Below are positions 34,040 through 45,447 of a DNA stretch of 64,000 nt, piece by piece (the stretch's first letter is position 1; every line of letters starts with the position of its first letter). The notes beneath the pieces were generated by a model. That model was not told the origin of the DNA and did no database searches. It saw nothing but the letters and a program-made list of their open reading frames with translations. Source of the stretch: Pardosa pseudoannulata (Eukaryota; Arthropoda; Arachnida; Araneae; Lycosidae); assembly GCA_032207245.1 (NCBI GenBank), contig CM063501.1, positions 81,177,965-81,241,964 of the forward strand, in the 5' to 3' direction. The position numbers and the translations under genes were made by a program.

Positions 34040-35545
34040 TAATAATAACAATAAAGTTTCTATTTAAATAATACTTCATTTAAATAATACTTGATTAATA
34101 CTGTTAATTATATCAAAATCAATAGGATTTTGCAAAAATATATGCCTAGGAAGTAGCATTCATCCGTTAAAAGCCCGTAAACTATTCACAAGTTTTACTA
34201 AATATAAAAGACATATTTTTCTGAAAAAATATATAATTATAGTAAGAAAACATATAATATATTTGATATTTCATTTTATAGACACAATAAAGTCTCTAAT
34301 ATTTAAATAATATTTTATTATAATACTTAATTAACACTGTTAATTATCACAAAATTGATCAGATTTTGCATCTAAAAATATGTCTAGGAAACAGCATTAA
34401 TCTGTTTAAAGTCTGTAAGACAATTGTAGAGTTTTACTAAATATAAAAGACATACATTTTTTCTGAAAATATATATAACTATAATAAGAAAACATATGAA
34501 ATATTTGATATTTCATTTTATAGTCACGATGAAATCCCTAACATTTAAATAATATTTTATTATAATAATGCTTGATTATCGCTGTTAATTATGACAAAAA
34601 CATTAGAATTTTGCATAAAAAATATGCCTAGGACACACATTTGTTTCTGAAAAAATATATAATTATAGTAAGAAAACACATAAGATATTGGATATTTCAT
34701 TTTATAGACAGAATAAAGTCTCTAATATTTAAATAATACTTTGTTATAATAATACTTGATTAATACTGTTAATTATGACAAAATAAATAGGATTTTGCAT
34801 CAGAAAATATGCCTGGAAAATAGCATTAATGCATTAAAAAACAGTAAAAATTTCAAAAGTTTTACTAAATATAAAAGACATATATTTTTCTGAAAAAATA
34901 TATAATTATAGTAAGAAAACATAAACGATATTTGATATTTCATTTTATAGACACAATAAAATCTCTAATAATTAAATAATACTTGATTACAGTATTACTT
35001 TATTAACACTGTTAATTATGACAAAATCAATAGGATTTTGCATAAAATATATGCCTAGGACATACATACATTTTTTTTTCTGGAAAAATTATATAATTAT
35101 AGCAAGAAAACACATAAGATATTTGATATTTCATTTTATATACATCTCTTATATTTAAATAATACTTGATTATAATAATACTTGATTAAATAATACTTGA
35201 TTATAATAATACTTGATTAAATAATACTTGATTATAATAATACTTGATTAAATAATACTTGATTATAATAATACTTGATTAAATAATACTTGATTATAAT
35301 AATACTTGATTAAATAATACTTGATTATAATAATACTGTTAATTATAACAAAATCAATAGGATTTTGCAAAAACATATGCCTAGGAAATAGCATTAATAC
35401 GTTAAAAGCTCGTAAACTATTCAGAAATTTTACTAAATATAAAAGACATATTTTTTAATAAATAAATATATAATTATAGTAAGAAAACACATAAGATATT
35501 TGATATTTCATTTTATAGACGGAATAAAATCTCTAATATTTCAAT
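34040..35545 (+). repeat. Array of a ~240-bp unit, about six copies, two shortened
   Basis: The block 'tctctaatatttaaataat' (with variants) recurs near 34054, 34293, 34534, 34714, 34959, 35146 and 35531. Spacings of about 240 are full units. Those of about 180-187 lack the 'gcattaat..gttaaaagc.cgtaaa' segment. The final 385-bp spacing contains an internal 31-bp array. 'aggattttgcat', 'atatgcctagga', 'agtaagaaaacacataagatat' and 'gatatttcattttatag' blocks are shared. Confidence 0.9.
35157..35335 (+). repeat. 31-bp tandem sub-array, about six copies
   Basis: A 31-bp unit made of two 'aatacttgatta' half-units repeats almost without change from 35161, with starts at 35192, 35223, 35254, 35285 and 35316. 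The same half-unit occurs once or twice at this position in the neighbouring 240-bp units, so the run is a local expansion. Confidence 0.95.
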
Positions 35546-36302
35546 ATTTCAAAACATTTTTAACTTTTTTTCCCTTAACAAATGGAAATGAACGTTCAGA
35601 AGATAAGAATTTTATTTGCTTCTAAAAAGAACACATTTTCTCTGAAGTTTAATGAAATTCCATTTTTGCAAAATTATTCCAATGTCTCAGCAATTCTTTG
35701 ATAAAGGATTTTTAAAACACGTCATGCGAATTCCGAAGGCTCGTAAAAAGCTTTTGAAAATCAGGAAATGGTAAATGCATTATAAGGGGGAAACGAAGCT
35801 TCACTCTTGAATTTGAAAACATTTTGAAAAGTTTTAAATCAAATTCTAAAATATTTGAAAACAAAAACAAGAATAAACTAACTCACATTTGTTTTTCTCG
35901 GGAACAAGTTTGAAATACATTAATTGAATAGAATTTTTTTTTCTTCTTCTTCCGGAAGAAAATGCAAAGTGCATGGGAAACATCGAATTCTATCGTACAG
36001 GTTCGGAGAAACATTACTGTTGTTTACTATTAAAAGCTTAAAGGTTAAAGTTGAATAATCTCGGTCTGTTTTTGTTAAATATACTTGTGTTGATCGATGT
36101 TTTTATGTCTAAATATGTTGTTATAGGTATTTGAATTTTTCTGAGTATTAATACTACAAGAGGATGAAATTAGTATCAATACGTACTCTAAGGGTTGTAT
36201 GATGATTTATGTAATGAAACTGTTATGCTTTTACTGCATTTTTAGGTTTTATTGAATTTTTTCCCATTTTCCCCCCAAAAAAAGCTGATGCATTTAGGGC
36301 TT
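35546..36302. other. No recognisable feature
   Basis: AT-rich sequence with no repeat or coding signal that I can support. Confidence 0.4.
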
Positions 36303-36355
36303 TTAACCCCTTGACTGTTTTGCACGCACAACGTACGGGTACAATTACCGTACCT

Positions 36356-36718
36356 TTAACCCTTTAACGTGCATGCTCAAGTTAACTCGAGCACTCTAAA
36401 CTGGCCAAACTGTGCACACCCGAGATACTTCGAAAGGCCTTTTACTTTATGTTACTATTTTTCACACTCGAATGCAATCGAGAATTAAAAATAACAATGT
36501 GAAAGCAAAACAACCAATGATTTTATTGATATTTATCATTTACATGGGACTGTAAACTACATTCGACAATTTTCTGCAATGTTATCAAAATCCAAAATTG
36601 CAATAAAAATTTTGATTATTTTTGTATTTTTGTATTTCCTTGACAAAACAACATTCTAAATTGTGTCTCACATAAAAAATTGATATTTTTTCAAAAAATC
36701 TGTGCATTAAGGGGTTAA
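36356..36718. mobile_element. Nested TTAA-flanked MITE-like element
   Basis: TTAA at 36356-36359 and 36715-36718 flank CCCTTTAACGTGCA on the left and, read inward from the right, CCCCTTAATGCACA. The host sequence is 'acctTTAAtga'. An unoccupied relative, 'acctttaatgatttgccc', exists at 37093-37110 in the duplicated half of the surrounding element, followed in both by a 'ggcaatctga.ttt' block. This shows directly that the 355 bp was inserted with duplication of TTAA. The interior is AT-rich and non-coding. Confidence 0.78.
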
Positions 36719-36734
36719 TGAATTGCCCGTACAT

Positions 36735-37050
36735 CATACGGGCAATCTGATTTTCTTTGTTATTCTCACTGTTTTAGCTGTATCTTTTGTATTTTTAATG
36801 TCAAATTAGTCGTGTAAATGTCCACAAGATGTTAATTGTTGAAGTGTATTCTGTTTGGTTTAAAAGCGCGTGCTTTCTGATACGTTTTGCATTACTCCGC
36901 GAGTTTTTATCTGTGAGTTTTTTGCTTGATTTTGGCTTGAGTTTTTAGGAGACTGAACCAGAGAGACTATTTATAGGCAATTCCACCTACAGACAAAAAC
37001 CTAAGACATGAAAACCAGTGCTTTGTGTGTTCACTGAAAAAAAATAACAG
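36735..37050 (+). repeat. Internal duplicated segment, copy 1
   Basis: It matches 37590-37890: 'ttctcactgtttta', 'aaatgtccacaa.atgtta', 'gaagtgtattctgtttggtttaaaagc', 'cctacagacaaaaa.cta' and 'tgtgtgttcactgaaaaaaa' blocks, at a spacing of roughly 850 bp. Confidence 0.85.
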
Positions 37051-37589
37051 CTGCAAAAGAATTAGAAATGAGACTAAGTCGCGGTTACAGAACCTTTAAT
37101 GATTTGCCCTTATGACGTACAGGCAATCTGACTTTTTCAACTCCTCTTCTTAGCCCACTCTCCTGTTTCTAATCATGGATCTTGGTGCTTCAACCACATT
37201 TGGCGAAATTGGCGTGCTTGCAGCTTGCGTGCGTGGCGTGCTTGCAGCGTGGCGTTTGAAATCTGGCGAGGGGATCGTAACTCAACAAATTGATTCTTAA
37301 TCAAAAACAACATTTTGAGGAAAAAATTTTCAAATTTTGATTATTTTAAATACTTTTAATAATAAATTTTTAATAAATTAAATTAAATTAAATTAAATAA
37401 TAATTTTTTAGATACTTGGTAAATTCTTTTTCCAATTTTTGAGTAAATCGACCGATCTTTGCAGAACACGTTAGATACTTATTTTTTATTTCAATTTTTC
37501 AAGTAAATCGACCTATCTTTGCAGAACACGTATTTTGAGTGGAGGTTGAAGAGAAGTTGTAAAGTTGAAAATTTTTTTTCAAATCTCTT

Positions 37590-37890
37590 ATTTGTTGTTG
37601 TTCTCACTGTTTTAACAGTATCTTTTGCATTTTTAATGTTAAATTAATCCCATAAATGTCCACAAAATGTTAGCTTTCGAAGTGTATTCTGTTTGGTTTA
37701 AAAGCACGGGCTTTTTGATACCTCCGCTAGTTTTTATCTCTTAGTTTTTGGTTTGACATTAGCTTGAGTTTTTGGGAGACTGGACAGAAAGACTTTTATA
37801 GAGGCAATTGCTCCTACAGACAAAAAACTAAGACCTGCAAACCAGTGATATGTGTGTTCACTGAAAAAAATGACGGGCAAAATAATTCGA
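37590..37890 (+). repeat. Internal duplicated segment, copy 2
   Basis: Partner of 36735-37050, about 80 percent similar by eye. A shorter direct repeat ('gtaaatcgacc.atctttgcagaacacg', two copies about 66 bp apart) lies just before it at about 37440-37530. Confidence 0.85.
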
Positions 37891-37914
37891 AAAGACTAGG
37901 AATTTTTGTTCCAG

Positions 37915-38475
37915 TCTGTGACGTTAAATGTGATCTTTAGAAAAAAACGGGTTAAATGTACTTGTAGTACTTGCACTCGAAAATAATTGCTTAGTTATTG
38001 AAATCGAAAATATCGATATTTTTATATTCTCGAACTGTAAAAGTAACTTCCCTGACTGGCGTACATGAGTGAGAAAAGTAAACCTCTATGGAAAGCATTA
38101 TTTCCTCTAAAAAAGGTGTTATACATGAATAAAATAATTAGAAATATCACTTTTAATAACATTTTTCAGCGTATAAATGTATTCTCTTGCCCTGTTTCAA
38201 GAATTATAGCACTGAATCCGATCTTTGAAAATACAGTTTAAGTAAATGTACTTGTAGTATTTGCTTTCGGAAATAATTGCGTAGTAATGGTAAGGCACAA
38301 TATTTGTATTTTTTATATGCAAAAATGTAAACATAACTTCCTTCTCTGGCATACATGAGAAAGAAAAGACAACTTTCAGGGAAAATATTACGTTATTTTC
38401 TGTAGAAAAATTGTTATACATGATTAAAATAATTAGAAACATTACTTTTAATAACATTTTCCAGCTTACAAATAC
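37915..38475 (+). repeat. Second internal duplication, ~290-bp unit
   Basis: The segments 37915-38165 and 38210-38475 match: 'aaatgtacttgtagta.ttgc', 'aataattgc.tagt', 'ataacttcc.t..ctggc.tacatgag' and 'aataacatttt.cagc' blocks. Confidence 0.8.
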
Positions 38476-38649
38476 AAAATGAACAAAAACGTACAATAAA
38501 ATAATGTGACATTTTCTGGATCGAGTTCGTGAAAAAAATGAAACTGTTAAGGGGTTAAAGAGTACACCTACCATGCTGGTGTGTGATCAAATCTCGCATA
38601 AGACTTGGTGGTCTTCTGTGCATTTGTTCTTAAGGAATGGAGCTGGTCC

Positions 38650-39400
38650 ACCCATATGGTGCTTGAGAGATATGATCTCACTAGAAAATCAACCAATACC
38701 CACGGCTTTGTAAAGGGTGATTGCTAATAATAAAAGCAAGTGCCCTAGGATTGAAATAAATTTACTTTGATACTCTAGGTTTTTACTGAACTATAGGCTC
38801 TTAGCAGGTAATTTTAATATAACTTTTATATTATATAGTTGTATATTTCTGAGTATTTAAAAATTATGCTTCATTTAGGGCCTTGGTAAAAAGCCATAAT
38901 GTACCTTACAACAATTGATTTCTTTTTTATCTTTAAAAATGCAAATCCATAGTTATTTGTTTCTAATCTAACAGTAAATAAGAATGTTTAAAACAATTCA
39001 GCTATCTACTAAGTAACTTTTTTTGCAATACAATCAAATTCAGGTTCAAATCTTACATAATACTTAGTTGTCTTTTACATACAGCCCAGGTGATCTAGCT
39101 ATATGGTGCTACCACAGTAACATAGACTGTTTGAAGGTAGTTTCATTATCATTTTTTATACATCGTTGTATATTTCTGAGTATTTAAAAGAATAAACTTT
39201 AGGATCATGATACAATACCATACTGTAGCTTGGATCCATTGATTTCTTTTTTTTTATTATTTTTTTAAACCGCAAATTCATACCTATATGTCTCTTATAT
39301 AGCAGTAAATTAGAATACTTAAATAAATTTTTATACAAAAAGCAAATTTTATTGCAATACAAACAAATGTAAGTTATATTCGAAAGTTTTACACCCGATG
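38650..39400 (+). repeat. Diverged tandem duplication, ~330-bp unit
   Basis: 'ttgtatatttctgagtatttaaa' occurs near 38839 and 39167. Around it 'atatggtgct', 'attgatttctttttt', 'gcaaat.cata' and 'cagtaaat.agaat' blocks recur at the same spacing. The copies are old. Confidence 0.65.
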
Positions 39401-40329
39401 TATACAAGGCATGATCTTCATCAGACGAAAAATAATCTATGACGTTACAAGTTTAAATGCATTCACGAATAACTGATTTATTTTTAGAGGGAAAAAAATA
39501 ACATGCTAAAGGTTGTATCATGGACATAAGCTGCGATAAAACGAAGAAGCAGTATGAGCGAGTCTAAACTCATAACAGCGAGTGTCTAAACATTTGTTAT
39601 TTGCATTCACCTACAAGTAAAGTTAATATAATAGATTTAGGATTAATACATTTATAACTAGTATTTGATTCACTGATAAAAATCATTAAGATTTAAAACG
39701 TTATTATGTCCATCTGAGAAAACATAAGACAAATATTTTATGAGATGAAGGTTAGGTTCTTTTAGGTGCAGCATTAACTATACTGATATATTAAACTTTC
39801 CTTTATTTCAGATGTCATATGCTCTCCGAGCAATACTATAAATAAAATATAATTCGTCAGAAAAATCAGTAGATAGCATTAAAAACATTACAGAAGCAAT
39901 ATCAACACACGAATGCCAAAACATTGTGACCACTTTGAAATTTAAACATTTCTGTAAATTTCTAAACAAATACTTTGAGATTCGCTCCCAAACCTTGAAC
40001 ATGTACAGAATATTCTTAAATTCACAATTAGTTTAGGACAATCACATTAAAGTCAACCCACAAAAAAGATAAAAAATATTTTTGGTAATCCTTTATTATA
40101 AATAGATGGAAATAATTTGTAACTTTTGAATAACATTTATTTGACTATTGGTAATTACTGTGACGGGTTCTCATTTCAAAATATAACTCAAATATTAAAA
40201 AAAACTGAAAACTTTTACTGTTAAGGCAATGGAATAATTTTATGGTAACATGGTCAAACTTTTTTTCCATTACAGTTGGCAATACGGACAGATATCTTTA
40301 TAACAAAAATGGCTGTGAAGCTGTTACTT
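39401..40329. other. No recognisable feature
   Basis: AT-rich sequence with no repeat or coding signal that I can support. Confidence 0.4.
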
Positions 40330-40625
40330 TTTTAGCACCACCCGAAGAGCACATATAGCTTAAGGAATACTACGGACGTGAGTAACATTGCCCCAGCTGG
40401 GTCTTTATAATTTATAAGCAGTAACCAACCATAACACCCCAAAAATAACCTGCCACTTCTAGAGACATCATTTCGTTTTGTAGAACATTGCAACAACGAA
40501 CCTATTTTATAGGGCCCAGCCACCATTAATGAACACGAAGGATCTTTGGAAGTCCCGAGCCTTGAGCTCACAACTTACCAGTTATGAGATCACCCCCTTT
40601 GTCGACAGAGCTACTGTGGCTAAAC
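40330..40625 (-). mobile_element. SINE family S2, near full length
   Basis: On the minus strand the head reads 'cacagtagctctgtcgacaa' (A-box region) followed by 'ggtgatctcataactgg' (anticodon-arm-like). The S2 body continues with 'gttcattaatggtggctggg', 'aaataggttcgttgttgcaatg' and 'tgcttataaattataaag'. The B box is eroded. Confidence 0.68.
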
Positions 40626-40979
40626 AGGATGAAATATAAATACTCTAAAATTTCAAAATGTAACTTAAATTATACAATAACGGAATTGTGTAAATTATAT
40701 CTTACTATCCTATTCCTTTTTCTTATAACGCGTAAGTGATTATGTTTTTGCATTTAGAAAGAGAAATTTCAGGACGTGAATTCATACCAACGGCAACTAG
40801 GTATAGTTTTTGAAACAACGTAAATCCACATCAGTAAATGTGTTAACATTTGCATTGTTATAAATTGGGGTTTAAAATCTATTAGTAGAAAAGAGTGAAC
40901 ATTCAAGCACAAATAAAAGATTTTTATTTACTTCTATTAACAGATTTACTTCTCTAACAAATCTGAGACATCAAGTTTC
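40626..40979. other. No recognisable feature
   Basis: AT-rich sequence leading into the 89-bp satellite. Confidence 0.4.
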
Positions 40980-42280
40980 AATCTTGTGGAACCTATTGTT
41001 ATCGAGGCCTAAATAAAATTTAAATCCTTGAATGAACCCTATGAGTGAAAGAGGTATCATTGAAAGGACCTCATTTAGTGACAACTGTTATTGAGACCTA
41101 AATAAAATGTAAATTCATCAGTGAGTCCTAAGAGTGAAAGAGGTGCCACTGAAAAGACCTCTTTCAGTGACAACTGTTTTTGAGATCTAAATAAAATTTA
41201 AATCCATCAATGAGTCCTAAGAGTGAAAGAGGTGCCACTGGTAAGATCTCTTTCAGTGACAACTGTTATTGAGGCCTAAATAAAATTTAAATCCATGAGT
41301 AAGTCCTGCTAATGAAAGAGGTGCCACTGAAAAGACCTCTTTCAGTGACAACTGTTATTGGGGCCTAAATAAAATTTAAATCCATGTATGAGTCCTATGA
41401 GTGAAAGAGGTGTGACTGAAAAGAACTCTTTCAGTGACAACTGTTATTGAGACCTAAATAAAATGTAAATTCATCAGTGAGTCCTAAGAGTGAAAGAGGT
41501 GCCACTAAGATCTCTTTCAGTGACAACTGTCATTGATGTCTAAATAAAATTTAAATCCATGAGTAATTTCTGCTAATGAAAGAGGTGCCACTGATAAAGA
41601 CCTCTTTTAGTGACAACTGTTATTGAGGCTTAAATAAAATTTAAATCCATCAGTGAGTCCTAAAAGAGAAGGAGGTGCCACTGATATAACGTCTTTCAGT
41701 GACAACTGTTATTGGGGCCTAAATAAAATTTAAATTCAAGAGTAGGTCCTGCAAGTGAGAGAGATACCACTGAAAATACCTCTATTAGTGACAACTGTTA
41801 TTGAGGCCTAAATAAAATTTAAATCCATCAGTGAGTCCTAAGAGCGAAAGAGGTGTCACTGATAGACATTTTTCAGTGACAACTGTTATTGAGGCTTAAA
41901 TAAAATTTAAATACATCAATGAGTCCTAAGAGCGAAAGAGGTGCCACTGGTAAGACCTCTTTCAGTGACAACTGTTATTGAGGCGTAAATAAAATTTAAA
42001 TCCATATATGAGTCCTATGAGTGCAAGAGGTGTGACTGAAAAGACCTCTTTCAGTGAAAACTGTCTTTCTAACTGCTATTGAAACCTAAATAAAATTTAA
42101 ATTCATGTTTGAGTCTGACGAGTGAAAGGGGTGTCACTGAAAAAATCTCTTTCAGTGACAAACTTTCTTTCCAACTGTTATCGAAGAATAAATAAAATAT
42201 AAATCAGTGATGAGTCCTGCGAGTAAAACACGTGTCACTGTAAAGAAGATTTTATTGAAAATTTATTGAAAACTGTTTTT
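40980..42280 (+). repeat. Tandem array of an ~89-bp hairpin satellite, about 14 copies
   Basis: 'cctaaataaaat' recurs every 86-90 bp from about 41008 to about 42190, with two slightly longer units near the end. Each unit has a 'gacaactgttattgag' block, the 'aaataaaatttaaat' block, 'gagtcct..gagtg' and an inverted-repeat core. In the unit at 41136-41169, GAAAGAGGT pairs with ACCTCTTTC, and the overlapping CACTGAAA pairs with TTTCAGTG. Both stems use the same TTTC, so they exclude each other. Copies decay towards the right end. Confidence 0.93.
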
Positions 42281-43172
42281 AAATTATATAATCTATACTT
42301 CTCATACGAGGTTTTAATGAGAAAGATTATTAAAGGAAAACAGCTAGTCGAAACCTGTTACAAGACACTTTCAGAAAGGAATTTAATAAGACATTTCAAA
42401 ACTATGTCCTCACTTTAGAGTCCGAGTGGAATATTTCAATCTGAAGATAAATATTTAAGATTTCTATAACTGTGTTTAGTTATACATTTGAAACATGTTC
42501 TGGTAATGAAAATAAAAATTACTGCTGTAGACGTGAAAAAAATAGGGAGGAAAAATTTCCATTCGAATTAATACAAAACTATTATTCCAATTGCATTTCC
42601 TCGTACAAAAAATAAATTAAGTAACAAGACACAGGTTGTTTAAATACAATTTCTACATGAAGGAATGTTTTGAAAAATTTAGGAAAAATAGAAACACTCG
42701 CTGTAAATATAAAATTTTAATGAATTTTAGGAAAAATTTATGTTTTACACAGAATCACATTCAAACACATTAACTTGAGATTTACGTTTAAATAAAATAT
42801 CAGATTTCTCATTTTTCATTAAAATATTAAATTACTTGTTTTTAAGTTTCATTTTAATTTTTTATATTTTATAGGAATGCATCTCGACTATAATGTAAAT
42901 GTAATGATTTAAAGCATGTTTATTTTTAGATTTTAATTAAAATTTGCAAAATTCTTAATATTTAAGATTGTAAATCTCTTTTCTGTATTTTCGTTTTTCG
43001 CAAATGGTTATAACAAAGAACTTTATTTGCTTTATTAATCTCAGACAAATACCAATATTTCAACAGATAGGATTTCAATTTTAAAGTTTTTGCTTTAAAT
43101 CAATGAAATAAGTAAATATTTTTATTAAATAAAGTTTATTGCCCTTCATATACGTACAATAAAGTAACTTGA
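42281..43172. other. No recognisable feature
   Basis: Very AT-rich sequence without repeats or coding signal that I can support. Confidence 0.4.
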
Positions 43173-43400
43173 TCTAAAATACAGATGAAAAATATAATCA
43201 TACAAATGAAGAATTATAATCAGGAATTAATAAATCCAGAGGATAAATAAACCTTATAAATAAATCTTTATTTATATCTTATTTATATTGTATGTCTAAA
43301 ATACAGATGAAAAATTATAATCATACAAAGGAAAAACTATAATCAGGAATCAATAAATTCAAAGGATAAATAAGCCTTATAAATAAATTCTTATTTATAT
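43173..43400 (+). repeat. Tandem duplication, ~122-bp unit, two copies
   Basis: 'ctaaaatacagatgaaaaat' starts at about 43173 and 43295. Each is followed by 'ataatcatacaaa', 'aatcagga.t.aataaat' and 'ggataaataa.ccttataaataaat' blocks. Confidence 0.88.
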
Positions 43401-43649
43401 TTTTAACTGTGACTGTGGTCTCTCACAGATTTCATTCCTTAGCAATTAACCTCCTAGCAATTAACTCCAAATAATAATTGATCTGTGCCGTTCTAAGTAT
43501 CTTCCTATCAAAATCACTTACCATGTTTCTACGTAGTTAAAACTTATAATGATCAAATATAGATCAAATACCCCAAATTTAAATAGACATCAAAATACGC
43601 CTACAACAGTTCACCTCTTGCCTGTGACCTCCGAACTCAGTTCGGGCAA
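43401..43649. other. No recognisable feature
   Basis: AT-rich sequence. The next block begins with a CCGAACTCAGTTCGG palindrome near 43626. Confidence 0.35.
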
Positions 43650-43985
43650 CACAAATACGTCAATTTTAGAATGCCTAGCCTGAATTCGGGCAAGAGAAAA
43701 AACCAATTCTATTCCGTGAAGTCCGAAATCAGTTCGTCCAAAGCATAATATTTAATTTGCCATTTTCTCAATAGATAGAAATACTTTCCCGCAAAAAGTT
43801 TAGCAGTTTCGCGCAATTTGTCACTATTTCTTGGATACTGTAAAGGATTTGTGAAATTCAAAGGGATCTGAGGGACTTGGAATTTATGACAGTTGATATA
43901 GATAATACTATTGTTCTATTAATTTATTATATTTATGCAGTAAATTATGTCATTTGATTTATTTTGCTGCAATTTAAACAAAAAC
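43650..43985 (-). repeat. Dispersed repeat pair R3, copy 2
   Basis: Reverse-complement partner of 28025-28350. The shared minus-strand frame reads FTNPLQYPRNSDK, then AGKYFYLLRK, and ends at a stop after YALDELISDFTE. Three variants of a 'ccgaa.tcagttcg' palindrome precede it at 43626-43740. They have no equivalent array in copy 1. Confidence 0.6.
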
Positions 43986-44020
43986 TACTTTAATCCATTA
44001 ACATTTCCAATATATGTGAA

Positions 44021-44102
44021 AATATTGATAATAGTTTGGTTTGGTTTGGTTTTGGAGCGCTACGGTCTACTTTTCCAACACGAGGGTTAATATTGATAAC
44101 AG
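44021..44102 (-). mobile_element. 5'-truncated SINE (S1) with 14-bp target duplication
   Basis: AATATTGATAATAG (44021-44034) and AATATTGATAACAG (44089-44102) flank a 54-bp insert. The insert is only the S1 tail: on the minus strand 'gtagaccgtagcgctccaaaacc' followed by CCAAAC-type repeats. Severe 5' truncation with a direct target duplication is what target-primed reverse transcription leaves. The right duplication also forms a hairpin with the following 'ttattatcaatatta'. Confidence 0.85.
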
Positions 44103-44552
44103 TAGTTATTATCAATATTAGCCTTATTTCGTTTAAAATTTTGGTTTTCTTTTTTTCAAAAATAATGTATTTCTGACATTTTGATGATAACAATGAATAA
44201 AATGAAAGAGAAAAAAATTTCATTTTGGGTACTTTTGTCTGAAATATATTTCACAGACAAGGGCTTAATGGTTATAAAAATGAAGAAACCCCATGAACTA
44301 CAATACTCTTTAAGAATTAATATTTTGTGCTCCAATATCGAGTCCGACTCGACATTATATTTCAACAAGCACAACCTTGAGGTTGGCTCGACAACGGTTG
44401 CTAAATTTAAGAATTACTCTTCACCCTTTTTTACCTTGACAAAAATTGCAAGGTTGGCAATAAATTGATACAAGCCATGCATGAATTTGTACCAGACTAT
44501 TAAAAGTGAAAAAAATTAATTTGGGGAACAAAGATTTGTTTCCTTTCTCTTC

Positions 44553-44734
44553 TAGAACCAAACGACGGCCGAATGGTTAGGGAGCTGATTTTGGGATCCT
44601 GAATTCGAGGGTACGAATTCAGGCATGGATGTTCGTAGCTGTTCGGAATTGGCTTTAATTGTTAGCTCCAGGTGTCCTTACTTCTCGTGTTGCAAAAAAG
44701 TAGACCGCAGCACTCCAAATAAAACAAAACAAAA
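44553..44734 (+). mobile_element. tRNA-derived SINE, family S1, full length
   Basis: The A-box region is 'cggccgaatggttagggagc' and the B-box region 'gagggtacgaattcagg', degenerate. Then come 'ctgttcggaattggctttaa', 'gtagaccgcagcactcc' and a tail of AAAAC repeats. CCTTTCTCTTC (44542-44552) and CCTTTTCTCTTC (44735-44746) form a target-site duplication, so both ends are defined. Confidence 0.85.
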
Positions 44735-44944
44735 CCTTTTCTCTTCCTTAATTATTACGTTTGTCCACTTTTGCGAAAGTTGTTGTTTTTTCTAATGCCA
44801 CTTGATCAAACCAAGAACGACTTTAACGAAAGTAATAACGAATTACAATGAACCAAAAAATTATACTAAAATCTTGCTGTTTATCAAAATTTTTTATGGC
44901 TGGATTTAGTGTACTACTGTCAGTTTTTGTAAAACAGAAGTTAA

Positions 44945-45274
44945 ATATACCAAGACTTACTCCTTAAAGACGATTATGAACAGTTACAAACGGCCATTCT
45001 AGTAGAAGAATTCGGACTTATAGAATCATATACTATAAAACAGAACCCTACCGATTCTGCCATCATACGAATAAATGTTTTAAAAGAAACGTGGCATCTC
45101 AATCGACAAAAGCATCATCTGATTCCTAGACGGTCGGGAACTTCAAGCGGTCCAAAAAGCTCCTCTTCGTTGACAGTTGATGGTTCACGTCAAATTATTT
45201 CTTGGTTACATGAAAATACAGATTTATTCACAGTAGTCAGCCTTTCATCTCTCAGCATCAAACTGATATGGTGA
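44945..45274 (+). other. Open frame without ATG, possible retroelement or gene fragment
   Basis: 110 codons stay open from 44945 to a TGA at 45272-45274, bounded upstream by TAA. Composition is more balanced than the surroundings. It reads LLLKDDYEQLQTAILVEEFG, later ETWHLNRQKHHLIPRRSG, then a Ser-rich SGTSSGPKSSSS stretch. It has a plausible amino-acid mix (charged, few Phe/Ile runs), unlike chance frames here. I do not recognise the family. An LTR fragment lies 170 bp downstream on the same strand, so retrotransposon interior is one possibility; a host exon is another. Confidence 0.35.
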
Positions 45275-45447
45275 ATATTCTACAATCATAAATCACCGAT
45301 GTTTGGTAATTATCCGTATCTCCCGACTCCGGATATTTTATGCACAAACTCAACAAGGGAAAGAACCTTCCCGTTTATCCAAATACTGCCGTTTTAAAGA
45401 CATGACCAAATCTTATGAGGGGTTCTAATATTACGTCTTCCAATGAA

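Larger units (their letters stand above)
36303..38558. mobile_element. Large TTAA-flanked piggyBac-like element, non-coding
   Basis: TTAA at 36303-36306 and 38555-38558 flank CCCCTTGACTGTTT on the left and, inward from the right, CCCCTTAACAGTTT (12 of 14 matching). The 2248-bp span is the size of an autonomous piggyBac element, but I find no transposase. Instead the interior is built of duplicated segments: 36735-37050 with 37590-37890, and 37915-38165 with 38210-38475. A second TTAA-flanked element sits inside at 36356-36718. Subterminal 'cgtacggg' and 'gcccgtac' motifs form short palindromes near both the nested insertion and 37105-37125. The short terminal repeat is the weakest part of the call. 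Confidence 0.62.

Noticed and set aside
38197..38574. 125-codon minus-strand frame as the transposase of the 36.3-38.6 kb element
   Set aside because: No piggyBac motif, composition is Phe/Ile/Tyr-rich, and it overlaps the internal 290-bp duplication and runs past the element's TTAA.
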